From: Anthoceros angustus
Lineage: Eukaryota > Streptophyta > Anthocerotopsida > Anthocerotales > Anthocerotaceae
NCBI GenBank assembly: GCA_010909165.1
Contig: MU008156.1
Coordinates: forward strand, 930,001 to 994,000
DNA length: 64,000 nt
Direction of reading: 5' to 3'
Made by a program: the position numbers and the translations under genes. Positions 23,400 to 33,440 of this stretch are shown piece by piece. Each line of letters begins with the position of its first letter. The stretch's first letter is position 1. A model generated the notes under the pieces. It saw nothing but the letters and a program-made list of their open reading frames with translations. It was not told the DNA's origin and did not search any database.

Positions 23400-25488
23400 G
23401 GAACGCGGACATATAGTTGGGCATATGGCCCATGTGGGATATTGGTGTCTTATACCTCTAGTCTCCCACTATAGTACCAAATCATATGTGTGTATGCATG
23501 TTTGTGTGTCGGGTAGTTGACATGAAGACACATGTCCTTCTTGTTTTTTATGGTGCCACAACCTTGCGATCGGTAAGGGCAGGATGTCGGGCATACTTGG
23601 ACCAATGTGTACAAAAACCGTGTTAGCATATTGAGGTGGCATTGCGGTTTTCAACTTAGCACATTGGTCGAAATTGTCATAAATGTCCAGTTCAAAGCGA
23701 CAAAGCGGTTTTTGCGAAAATGCCCTTAAAAGCCTTAAAGCGGGGTATTTTCCAACTTGATCCAACCATGGACCTTTCTTAACGGGGTTAAAAGACATCA
23801 AAAGGTAGAAAAGATGCTTTTGACAACTACGGAAATGGAAATAGTGGTTTTTGCCCTTGGTTTTGGAAAAGCACCAAATCCAGATTGGTTGCCAATTTGT
23901 AGGTCGAATGTGACCAAATGGACATCATCTCTAAAAGAGGAGTGTGTCTCTACTTCTTAAGAGACCTTGTTCAAAGCGGCGTATCGCGGTGGAAAAGTTG
24001 TGGTGCGATCGGTAAGGCGGGAGGTTCTTGTCTTGGTCAAATAGGATATGCCTCATTGCAGAAGCGAGAACCGCCCCTTCCCGAGCAAGAGCGGATACGG
24101 AATGGCAGCCTTGTTGGAATATGTGGCCCCCGCCCAGCCTGACAGAGCTGCCCCCTGATTCATTCAAGTGGGAGGATGGAGGAGATTCTTTGCTGGTCCT
24201 GTACAAGAGGGCGCATCCTGCATTCCTGCTGTAACCAGAAGCCATGACCGATGTGCTGCTGTGACGCAATGAAGGCCAGCGTCCTTCCCAGCAGTAGCAG
24301 TTTGGAGAGGATGTAAAAGTACTAGACCTTGTGTTCCTGAAGCATATGAGCATTAAGTGTGGTTTAGATTTGCCCACCCGCATTACATCTATGGATGATA
24401 GAATATAGAGTATCTTAGGGTTTAGTGGTATTAAATCATAATACTATATAGAGATTAATTTCTTAGGGAGCTGGGCTCTCTCTGCCCCAGTGTCTTGTCC
24501 TCTCGTTTCTTCATTCGGCATTCACATATCTTGGAGGCTTCTGTCGAGGGCGTTGAGGAGGGGACTTTTCCCATGCAGGCCTCGCTAAGATTAGCCAGGG
24601 ACTCTTTATTCTACGAGGCGAGGGGCTGCCATTGCGTCTTTTTCCTCGCTTCCCGATATTGGGCTCCGGGGGCTTCAGGCATCCCTCCTGGAGAAACAGT
24701 ACGGGCAAGCACAGTTGGCCCTCCTCTGGGATTCCTCCATTCCTAGGCCTACTCGGGTTCCATTATGCAGAGCAATGCATCCACATGACAGGCCTGGAGT
24801 AAGAAAAGACTTTTTGTGGGCACTATAAAAGATGTGAAGCTTGCCCTGCCCTGTTGAATATGTAGACAGGTAAGCAAGTGGTAGCTCCTCTTATGTAACG
24901 TCGTGTGTGTCAGTCCGCATGCTGAGTTGTGGTGAAGGCTGGATGGTCCCACTGTTGGCCATTGGAAGCCTACTTGGGGCCACACGCAATAGGCCACCGG
25001 CCCACATGAAGGAGGATGGTGTCCCACTTCATGTCTTGGTCAAATAGGATATGCCTCATTGCAGAAGCGAAGAGGAAGTGGAGGACAAAGAGGAGACCGA
25101 CCGACCTTGATACCGCCCGACCTTTACCAGCTCCCTTCCAAGTGCGAGTTCTGGCTGGCAGGGCGCCTTGGAAGGCTGTTGAGCTTCTGCGGTGGTATTT
25201 GGATGTTGGACCATGTCAGGCAGCTGTAGGACAAGATTGCGGGGAGGTGCCCGTCTGACATAATGCCTCCCCGCAATCTTTGTCTCCTTTGGCACGTTGC
25301 TGGGGACTTCGAGCTTTTCCTTTTTTCAGTCGCAGCGTGATCGTGGCGGTCACAAAAACGTGGATTGTCCTGTTGCTTACTGTGGACATGCTTCGACGTC
25401 TATGATTGGGATAGCAAGCCTCATTCGGTGCTATGGGCTTTTGGGATGGCAGAGGAGCTAAGGAGACACCTTATTACTTCACCTACAA
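23400..25488. other. Repeat debris between island and tail pseudogene
   Basis: No gene is supported. A short plus-strand frame near 23820-23910 (EMEIVVFALGFGKAPNPDWL) resembles the GKAPGPD start of a LINE reverse transcriptase and may be a retrotransposon scrap. A 39-bp segment (tgtcttggtcaaataggata...) occurs at about 24029-24067 and 25032-25070, about 1 kb apart in the same orientation. A 19-bp segment (aggcgggaggttcttgtct) is shared by about 23007 and 24017. Confidence 0.5.
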
Positions 25489-27105
25489 TTGGTCAGGATG
25501 AGGATGAGGACGAGGGAGGTCGAACTGCATCATTTTCTCAATCACCAGGAAGGTCAGGGTGCAACTTCTCCAGCGAGTTCCCGTTTCCCAAACAACGTGC
25601 ACATGGTGATGGAGGTCTTACTCGACCTGTCTCCGGAAGTTTCCCCTTTCCCGAAGAAACTGTTCACGATGAGGAGGGTCAGGGTGGATCGTTCTCACAG
25701 GGGATTACACCTTTTGATTCTCAAGGAACTGATGGCCGGGAAGGTCCGACTGGATCCTGCTCGACAAGAATGCCTGTTGCCGGAGAAGGTGACCTTGATC
25801 AGAGAGGAGGATCGTTCTCTGAAGGAATGCCGCCGTTTAGTGGGTTCGAAGGAGCACGTTCCTCACGAAGGCTTCCTTTCAGTCGAAGATTTTCCTTCAC
25901 TATTGGACCGTAAGGGACTGCAGTAGCTAAGAAACAATCCTCCAGCCAACCCCCCACGTTGGCGCCCATGCCAATGAACATGTGGATGTCGGCGGAGCTA
26001 CAGCCAGGTCGGTACCAAGAAGATATGCGCTTGGAGAATGTGAATAGGGCTCCTTCCTTTACAGATGCACCCCTGGGGCCTACGTTCCCATCGTTTGGAC
26101 CTCCCGTTGCCTCAGTGAGTAAATCTGGAAGGATGAGCACACCTCCGAAACAAAGACCAGCACGCCTCCCAAGCCATCCTTCAAGAAAGGTGAAAGGTCG
26201 AGAGACAGAACGCCACCAAAAGGTAGACTTCTCACTCCTCCAACGCTGTCACCTTTCGCCAAGGAGCTGAAGGGTTGGAGATGAAGGGGATGGACTTTCC
26301 AAGGATGAGCACGCCTCCAAACGTGTCATTCAGTCGAGACCCTTCGGAAGGCTCCGACTGTCTAGGCGAGGCACTCCCCCCCCACACAGCCATGTCCTTC
26401 ATTAGTCAGGCATATCTTGGCAACCGTGATGACCTCCTGGACTTGGTGACGGAGATTGGACGGCATGTCCTTCAGTCAGGCAGATGCTGACAACCGTGAC
26501 GATGGACTCCCATCGTTTCCCAGAATGAGCACACCTCCCAACACGAGGCAATCCAGTCATCAGGGACCTCCTGGAGTCGGTGACGGAGACGTGGACGGCA
26601 TGCCTCTTGAGAATTCCTTGAGTCAATCACCAGCTCAGGGGTTTCAAACCGTGGGACCTCTCCACCTCCTCCTCTCAAGGGACTGCCTCGACCTTCGAAG
26701 GCCATGCCCCTGGCCATGATGCCCATGCCCCTGGCCATGATGCCCATGCCCCAGAACATGGCCACAAATGCCCCAAATCCTCTGGGTGGCTTTCCCCAAG
26801 GATTTCAAGCTAAGGACGAATAATGGAATCATAGACTAATTTCAGAGAGCAACGAGCAATGTGGGCTCCCGGCAAACCAGAATTTTCGCCTCTCATGTTG
26901 ATGACATATTAGCTCTCCGTCCTTGATGTCGAGAACAACAGGTCTTTCCTACAGCTCATCAGAACAGAAACGATCTAACGTGCAGGGCAGTTCCGAGGAC
27001 TAAGAAGGCAGTTCTATCAGAGTGGTTACAAATCGTAGCATTCTCATTAACTCAACACCATCTCATCGTGCATGGCACCTAACAAATGCGCTTGCAAGAA
27101 AAAAC
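25489..27105 (+). pseudogene. Truncated duplicate of the TH2-like repeat tail and 3' flank
   Basis: This stretch matches about 9717-11250 in the same order, including the non-coding flank past the stop codon. It begins inside the repeat tail, with no TenA or HAD sequence, and has no start of its own. Lesions include a CAA-to-TAA change at 25911-25913 (the parent reads IGSQGT, the copy stops after IGP), several frameshifts and local deletions and insertions. A repeated segment near 26700-26750 (atgcccatgcccctggcc) was expanded in the copy. The copy lies about 15.8 kb from its source, on the far side of the transposon-like island, and ends just past the 3' end of the convergent tyrosyl-tRNA synthetase gene. 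Divergence is modest, so the duplication is fairly recent. Confidence 0.92.
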
Positions 27106-27268
27106 GCGCTACCATGAATGAATTGAGGAGTCATCTACTTTCGTTGATTGAATTGAGATCTATTTGATAGCGGTAGGGGAAACCAATCTGAAGCTGTTTG
27201 CCAGAGTTTGTGAAGCAACCCCAACCTAAATACCTCGTCCAACCACTGTACCTCTACCCTTCAGCAAA

Positions 27269-29192
27269 TCATCTTGTTACCTTGTAAGACTGCAGCAAAC
27301 GCGAACGAATGCACCTGCGTTAGTGTTGAGTGCAAGCTAGTCGAGGAAGCAGGCAGCATGGAAAAATTGTCCAGACCTACCTTCACTTTTGCTAAAAGAT
27401 CCTTTGCGCGCTTGTCATTCTGGAAATGGTCTCTCACGGGCTGAAGTAGCCAGACAAAATATTAGAATCCCGTAACGTCAAACATGCATACAGGGTTCTG
27501 GGCCTTTGATCAGACACCTGAAGAATATCATTGAGTGCCTTTGCAAGAGCAGGTTTTACATCGCCAGGATGCAAAAGGCCCGCTTCATAATCACTTTTCA
27601 AGTCTTCAATGGTGTTGTAGGTCCTGGAGGCAATGCAAGGAGATTGTTCAGCATGTGCCCATAGTTATAGAACTAATGCAGAACCGACAGGATCGGATGG
27701 CCAGGTAACCTACTTGTTACCTCCATACGCTTCAGGACGCACCACAGAAAATGCACCAAACCATGGGAGAACAATGTACTGTATGTACTCCAGGCAAGGA
27801 TTTCCCTCGAAAACATTTGGGGGGCAGTATGCTTTCTTGATTTTTGCTTTAACATCGTCCTGTCAAACATTTCACACGTTTAGAGGGCTAGCAACAACTC
27901 ATAACAATATCTAGTCTGTCTTGCTCCACTGGAAACGACGACAAGCAAACAGTCCATCCGATTTCCTACCACTGTATCTTCCATGAATATGGCAGAGTTG
28001 GGGTCACTTTTTGACATTTTCTCCTGACCTTGGAGTAAGCCAGACAGCATATCTAAGGAAGCAATTAAGTAGAAGCACCAATCTGGAAATAGCTGTTAAC
28101 TAAGTGAAACAGAAGACTCCGGAGTTAGGATACGGTGTGAGAGGATGATGGGTTTAAATTTTCTTTTGATGACGTCGCAGTACTCCCGGGCAAGGACATT
28201 CACTTTGCGCTGGTCTACACCAAGCTGACAAATGTCTGCCTGGAGGAGCAAGAAACACACAGCACTGGGCAAGATGTTAAGCATGTAGGATCAGCAAGCG
28301 AAAGACAGACACAAAAGGCGACTAACCTGGAGGAAGAAAATGTCAGCACATTGCATACAAGGGTACATGATCTGTGCCCCCGATAAGCTATCTTGGTCAC
28401 TCCTCCCCATAATCTGAGAACATCTGGGCATACATGGAGTTGCAGAACACGGGTGATTAAGGTCACAGTCGACAGGGAATGAGATGCACAGATAGCCTGA
28501 AAGTACCTGGTGAGACGATCCAAGGAGTTCTTTCGAGCTATATCCATAACCAGTGGCCAGTAGGTTGTGCTTGAATTGATTTCATCCGAAGACCACAAGA
28601 ACTTTACTTTTTCGAGATTCATCCCAACTGCTTTCCATACTTCAATAAAGTACTCGCCAGTGGTCTTGATTTTGCTTAAGTCGCCTCCCAGCTTGTTATT
28701 TAGGTAGGCGTAGTAGTCAGCAATCCAGAATTTGAAGATGCAGCCTGCTTTCGTCAACTTGTTGACATTCAGGGCTTTCATCACTCCCTGCTCTTCACAC
28801 AACAGCCCTCGTGTCACATGCTGATTTTCCAACTAAAATGCAACCATTATCACCCGGAATCAGCAAAGAAACAAACATGCCCCAAACACCTGGGCTATGT
28901 GCATCCTGCCAGAAGGCTCAAAGCCATCGTAACAGATGGGCTCCTCCTTCTTTTCCAGAAGATTCCAGAGCTCCTCCTCCTTGATGCACTCCTCCCCCAC
29001 GCTCCGCACCAAGTCATACTTCTCTTGCAAGGTCAACCTGGATAAAGCAGCTGAGATCACACTCCCATCTCAACATACCCAAAAAACAAGCGCGCAACAA
29101 ATGGACGATCGATCCTCGTACTCAGGCTCAGGGAGAGGACTTGAGGTTTCCAGCGTCAAGTCCTCCACGGGACGCGTCAATGGATCCGCCAT
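27269..29192 (-). CDS. TyrRS: Cytosolic tyrosyl-tRNA synthetase
   Basis: A class I synthetase that charges tRNA-Tyr, built from ten exons: 29192-29122, 29037-28890, 28787-28507, 28423-28327, 28239-28134, 28052-27970, 27859-27714, 27624-27518, 27440-27381, 27289-27269. The product is about 372 residues, close to plant cytosolic forms, which lack a C-terminal EMAP-II domain. The HIGH-type motif lies in CYDGFEPSGRMHIAQ (to residue 73), with KMSKS at about 246-250 in QGQEKMSKSDPNSAIFMED. The protein ends SYKVTR. Exon 8 carries one base too many: after IED the frame breaks in a run of four A at about 27598-27603 and is restored if the run is one shorter. Everything else closes in phase. I read this as a homopolymer consensus error in a functional gene, but a real frameshift cannot be excluded. 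Confidence 0.93.
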
Positions 29193-29819
29193 GAGAGCTC
29201 TCAGACGAGCAGAGGAAAGCCAGCCCTATCTACGGCCCAAGCATTGGATGCAAGGACTGTTGCTCTTCTTGTGGCGTGCCCGAGCGTGGCAAAGGTAGAG
29301 AGAATCCGGTTTCTATCTATGTATAAACATGTTAAACTAGGTACCCAGGCTTAAAAAACTAGCTCCCCTCCCCGGTCCGCAATGGAAGACCGTCTGCACC
29401 GTCCTTCAGGATGGTGGACAGCGGTCCTTGAACGATGGCCACACTGTGGCAACCAGACCGGTTTTGGACCCAACAAATTGGTGTGCCTTCAGGAGCTCCC
29501 GCTCACCTCACCTAAGGGAATCAACCCCTGCCAAACAACCAAGCCTCCAGGTTCAGCAGTGTAAGGAGCCAAGCACTGCCACTCCCGAGAATATGTGTGG
29601 GTGGAGACGGGCTTTCCAGCGATGGTCGTCTCCAGGGCAGGAGCAGGAGCACTTGTGGCAACAATTCAGCATGTTTGAGCCAGCTTGGGTTGATGACCAG
29701 CTCGTTTCGTTGGATAAGCAGACGGGTCGTGGTAACTCTCCTTCCGAGTCGAGCTCTCCGGATAAGCCTGAACCTGGCAGGCATGCAAGAGCATGCGTGA
29801 GCATGCAACCTGGCAGGCG
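29193..29819. other. Upstream of TyrRS, no gene recognised
   Basis: This should hold the TyrRS promoter and 5' untranslated region. A plus-strand frame at 29428-29853 runs into the PPR remnant but its own sequence is not recognisable. Confidence 0.5.
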
Positions 29820-30480
29820 TGAGCATGTTATGTCAGCAGGGGAAGCTTTCTGAGGCCCTGGAATCTCTGGCGCAGACAGACGTTTCTATTTCTCAGTCTC
29901 TGTTTTACACCGTGCTAAACCTGTGTACAGCTAAGAAGGATGTGGTTGTGGGGTTAGGAGCAAGGGCTCGGACATGAGGCGCTTACTCTGTATGAACGAA
30001 CGGAGTAGGAGGGCCTTATTTTGGCTGACCATGTTACTTTTGCTTGCCTTCTGAAGGCCTGTGCAAGTGCTGTAGAGTTGCAGATTGGCAGGCAGCTGCA
30101 CTCACAGATTGTTGAAAGAGGATTGCTGTATGACATACTGGTGGGCACCTGCATGGTGGACATGTATGCCAAATGTGGTGAACTGAAAGATGCACGCCAG
30201 GTTTTTGAAAGCTGGTCCACAAAGGATGTGGTGACATGGAATCCTCTGTTTGCTGGCTATGCACAGCAAGGACTCGGCTAGGAGGCGCTTGTTGTGTATG
30301 AGCAAATGGAGCAAGAGGGTCTGATTTTAGCTAACAATGCTACTTTTGCTTGCCTCCTGAAGGCTTGTGGAAGCCTCACAGATTGTCGCAGAACTGTTGG
30401 ATAACGCAGTGTTGAGCAACTGCCTTGTGGACATCTATGCAAAATGTGGTGAACTGGGAGATGCACGCCGGCTTTAGACC
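29820..30480 (+). pseudogene. PLS-class PPR gene remnant
   Basis: Pentatricopeptide repeat motifs of the plant type are visible: CQQGKLSEALESLAQ, then HVTFACLLKACASAVELQIG, then VGTCMVDMYAKCGELKDA and TKDVVTWNPLFAGYAQQGLG. A second, poorer array follows (NATFACLLKACGS, then a frame change). Intact PPR proteins bind organellar transcripts. Here stop codons (one right after QQGLG at about 30280, another near 29960) and frameshifts interrupt the chain, and no long N- or C-terminal part is present. I conclude it is a dead fragment of what would be a 500-1000 residue protein. Confidence 0.85.
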
Positions 30481-30765
30481 AGCCATCTCTCCCTCAAGCT
30501 TTTCCTGTAGGTTGCAACACGCAGGAACGTCCTCTAGTGGCTGTGTATGTACTCTTCACCATATGATAGAACCAGGAGGCAGTGGGTTCGTAGATATCGG
30601 ATGTTGCGCAACATGTCAGGAGCCCATAACCAAAGGTCATTTGCACAGCTCCCGGAGAGTGTCATATCGAGTGACTTGGAAACCTTTCACAAAACAATCT
30701 GGGAGTGGGGGGTCTCCACCGGTGTTCACCTACTCAGACTACTGGTGTTACATCCCAGCGAACGG

Positions 30766-31083
30766 TCATTCATTTATGTTACGTTGTTGCAGAAATGGGT
30801 GGCCAAATCGGACGCAGTTGGTCCAAAAAGACTTGTCCTTGGACATGCCTATCTCTATCCAAGGTTTGTAATTGCCATTACAATGCACAACAGCTGCCAC
30901 CTCTTCTTTGTCGATGCCTGGGTGGTAACACAGCCCCAATACATGCCAGAACTTCTCTAGTGGGTGCGTCATATTGTAGAATGTGATCAAACCAGGAGGT
31001 AGTGTTCCCAACTTCCACAGTAGCCTATCCTCGTTCTTCATACACCAAGACAGCAGACAGCTTATCTGTCCAAGATGAAACAC
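30766..31083 (-). pseudogene. Galacturonosyltransferase (GT8, GAUT) C-terminal fragment
   Basis: The frame contains LGTLPPGLITFYNMTHPLEK, then WHVLGLCYHPGIDKEEVAAV, then NYKPWIEIGMSKDKSFW. This is the conserved C-terminal end of GAUT/GATL pectin-synthesis glycosyltransferases (family pattern HYNGNMKPWLEL and KYKPYW). The catalytic DDD region and everything upstream are missing, and the conserved HYNGN reads HCNGN. No upstream exon was found to 31400. It is most likely a truncated pseudogene beside the PPR remnant. Confidence 0.88.
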
Positions 31084-31402
31084 ATGTTTTTCATTAAGGA
31101 TTCTTTGCTCGTGTGGTCCTTTTTTGCTTTGGTATTTGTCTTGGTTGGCTCTTGTTGTAGAATATTCTACTGGTTTTATTTAATAATAAATTATATATTT
31201 TTAGGAAAAAAAATACCAACATGAGAGGAGAAAAGAAGACCATGGCTCATGCTCATATGAATTGAACAAACAGAAGCATAGTTCATGCATGTGGAGTAGG
31301 ACACTCTAGTGCCTAAGGTTCTGCTTCACGGCCAACTGACTGTTGGAAACATGGATTCTTAAACCCTCAACCCTTCGAGAGAATCTAGACCAAATTCAGG
31401 CC
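31084..31402. other. AT-rich spacer
   Basis: No coding signal beyond the GAUT fragment. The stretch next to 31403 is the presumed promoter and 5' leader of the tRNA-binding protein gene. Confidence 0.5.
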
Positions 31403-32388
31403 ATGGCGATGGCGAGAACTCTGGTCGGTAGGGCAGGCATAGTGTCTGCGCCGGTGCCATCGGGGCGCCTATTCTGTTTTCTCCCATCCTTGCACGTTTG
31501 TTCTTTCCCAGGTCAAATTGCCTCCAACTCCCCGTCCCTTCGCTCCACCCCCGTCTTCATTCATAGCTTTTCCAGATCCTTCCTCCCATCTGCTGCATTC
31601 TTTGCCAGGTCCTCGTCCGTATCTGCCGAGCAGCAGACATCTGACAGCGAAGGAGCATCTGCTTCTCCTGCTGCTGTTGCTGCTGTTCCTGTGGAGGAGG
31701 TAGTGCCAGAGCTGAGTGCTTTGGATATTAGAGTGGGCAAGATTCTCAAGGCATGGAAGCATCCCTCGGCGGACTCGCTGTACGTGGAGGAGGTAGATGT
31801 TGGAGAGGAGTCCGGGCCCCGCACCATTTGCAGCGGGCTGGTGAAGTACGTTGCCGAGGAGGAATTGCAGGTCCGTTTCGTGTTTGCTGTTGATGCTCAG
31901 GGGGTTCGAGACTCTGTTGATTCGTGTTCTCGCAAACTTACTGCAGGGTAGGTTGGTCATAGTCCTGGCAAACTTGAAGGCACGCAACATGCGTGGCACG
32001 AAATCGGAGGGCATGTTGATGGCTGCATCAGACGCTGCACATGAGAATGTGGAACTGCTGGCACCTCCGGATGGCGCAGTGCCAGGGGAGCGTGCGTGGT
32101 TCGGTTCTGAAGAAGATGCAAACCAGGCTGTAGCAGCCACCCCGAATCAGGCAAGCAAGCTGGTCTTTGCGTGGATGTGTTGGTTGCATTTTCTACCCTC
32201 AGTACCCCATTCACAGAACAAACCTCCCTACTTGCTGGTTGCAGCTGCAAAAGAAGAAGATTTGGGAGACAATCCAACCTCTTCTTAGCACCACAGACGA
32301 GTGCGTAGCAACGTTCAGGGACAAGCCCCTACGGGTGTCCTCGGGCTTTGTGACGTGCAAGTCCCTCAAGGGGGCCAATGTGTCCTGA
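31403..32388 (+). CDS. EMAP-II/Arc1p-like tRNA-binding protein, organelle-type N-terminus
   Basis: Three exons (31403-31870, 31947-32150, 32245-32388) give 271 residues in phase. The first 90 or so are rich in Ser, Ala, Arg and Phe with few acids, like a plastid or mitochondrial transit peptide. From about residue 103 the tRNA-binding OB-fold begins: [20 protein letters not shown], then [40 protein letters not shown] and, in exon 3, [20 protein letters not shown]. These match the EMAP-II, AIMP1 and Arc1p domain, which binds tRNA in trans to assist synthetases. The second intron seems to use a GC donor (CAG|GCAAGC). A GT donor 15 bases downstream is also in phase and would add five residues. 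Organellar location is inferred from the N-terminus only. Confidence 0.88.
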
Positions 32389-33092
32389 CCTGTCCAGGGT
32401 TTGCTCTTCCCCGTAGCGGGGTCATCCACATTCGGTTCTCCAGATCTCACAGCGTAGCGGAGTATCTTACCCTCTCCAGAGGTCATGGAGGGGTTTTCCT
32501 TTGTGCGTAGGAAGTGGGCCGAAAGAGAGCTCGTAATCCCTCGATGCACTAAAAGCTAGTCGCTTCCATTATCTTCTGAAGGCCCTTCTGAATGAAGCTG
32601 AACAGGTTTTCCTCCACCGATCTGCCTGCCGTGGTGAGCACAGAAGACGCAGGCCACCAGCAGTTCTGCTGTTCTAAATGTTCGTGACCTTCAATTTACG
32701 TTCCAGGAAAAGCCTCGGGATGTATTGTTACACACGCTAATATCCAAAATTGTGTCCACAAATTGCTGTCCAGTTGCGGGGAGGTTGGCCGTCAAGGTGG
32801 CAGCCCTTCCGGCAGGGATGCCAATGAGAAATGCTTGGGAAATGCGTCTGAACAAAATGCACCTGAACACGTTTCAGGGCCGAGATAAGCATTCTCCAGC
32901 CAGCCAGCCAGCCAGCCAGCCAGGATAGAGACGCGGGGAAAAGTAAGTGAGAGCAACCCTACTCTTGGAAGTGTTGAAAAGTGACGCTGAGCCCAGGTTT
33001 TTGTCTACGGCCAGGTACTGTGCATATCCGGATACCCGGGCGGAGGGAGGAAGCGGAACAGAGTGTCTGTGCTGCAGCCAGCAGCGAGCAGC
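32389..33092. other. Intergenic, with CAGC microsatellite
   Basis: No gene is seen. A short (cagc)n run lies at about 32896-32922. The part before 33093 should be the promoter and leader of the MIF-like gene. Confidence 0.6.
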
Positions 33093-33440
33093 ATGCCGAC
33101 GCTCAATCTGTCCACCAACGTGCCGCTGGACGGAGTGGCTGTGTCGGACGTGCTCAAGGACGCCAGCAAGACTGTGGCGCGCATCATCGGCAAGCCCGAG
33201 TCCTATGTCATGGTGGTGCTCAAGGGCTCGGTGCCTATCTCCTTCGGCGGCACTGAAGGGCCTGCTGCCTACGGCGAGGTGGTGTCAATCGGCGGCCTTT
33301 CCCCGGACGTGAACAAGCGGCTCAGCAAGGCTGTGGCGGAGCTGCTCGAGTCCAAGCTCTCTGTGCCTCCCAACCGCTTCTACATCAAGTTTGTGGACGT
33401 AGAGAGGACTGACTTCGGCTGGAACGGCTCCACGTTCTGA
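33093..33440 (+). CDS. MDL: MIF/D-dopachrome tautomerase-like protein
   Basis: A single-exon gene of 115 residues. The start at 33093 places proline right after the initiator Met (MPTLNLSTNVPL), as required for the N-terminal catalytic proline of the tautomerase superfamily. Typical blocks follow: KPESYVMVVLKGSVPISFGG, VVSIGGLSPDVNKRLSKAVA, then VPPNRFYIKFVDVERTDFGW and the C-terminal NGSTF. The CxxC redox motif of animal MIF is absent, as in plant MDL proteins. Length fits the family exactly. Plant members act in the cytosol or peroxisome, but no peroxisomal SKL signal is present here, so cytosol is more likely. Confidence 0.95.
   Translation: MPTLNLSTNVPLDGVAVSDVLKDASKTVARIIGKPESYVMVVLKGSVPISFGGTEGPAAYGEVVSIGGLSPDVNKRLSKAVAELLESKLSVPPNRFYIKFVDVERTDFGWNGSTF

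Larger units (their letters stand above)
12600..23400. mobile_element. Transposon-like island with palindromic motifs
   Basis: About 10.8 kb has no intact host gene. It contains DUF7869-like transposon coding remains on the plus strand (19.1-21.1 kb), unassigned open frames on both strands diverging from about 17.5-18.06 kb, internal direct repeats, and at least eight copies of the palindrome CACCGG-N4-CCGGTG or close variants. The motif is seen nowhere else in the window, so the whole stretch is treated as one element or a nest of related ones. No terminal inverted repeats or target-site duplications were identified, so the borders are only where the motif and the degenerate coding begin and end. 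Confidence 0.5.

Noticed and set aside
30425-30986. Plus-strand frames of 93-148 aa
   Set aside because: They overlap the GAUT fragment antisense and the end of the PPR remnant; no independent support.
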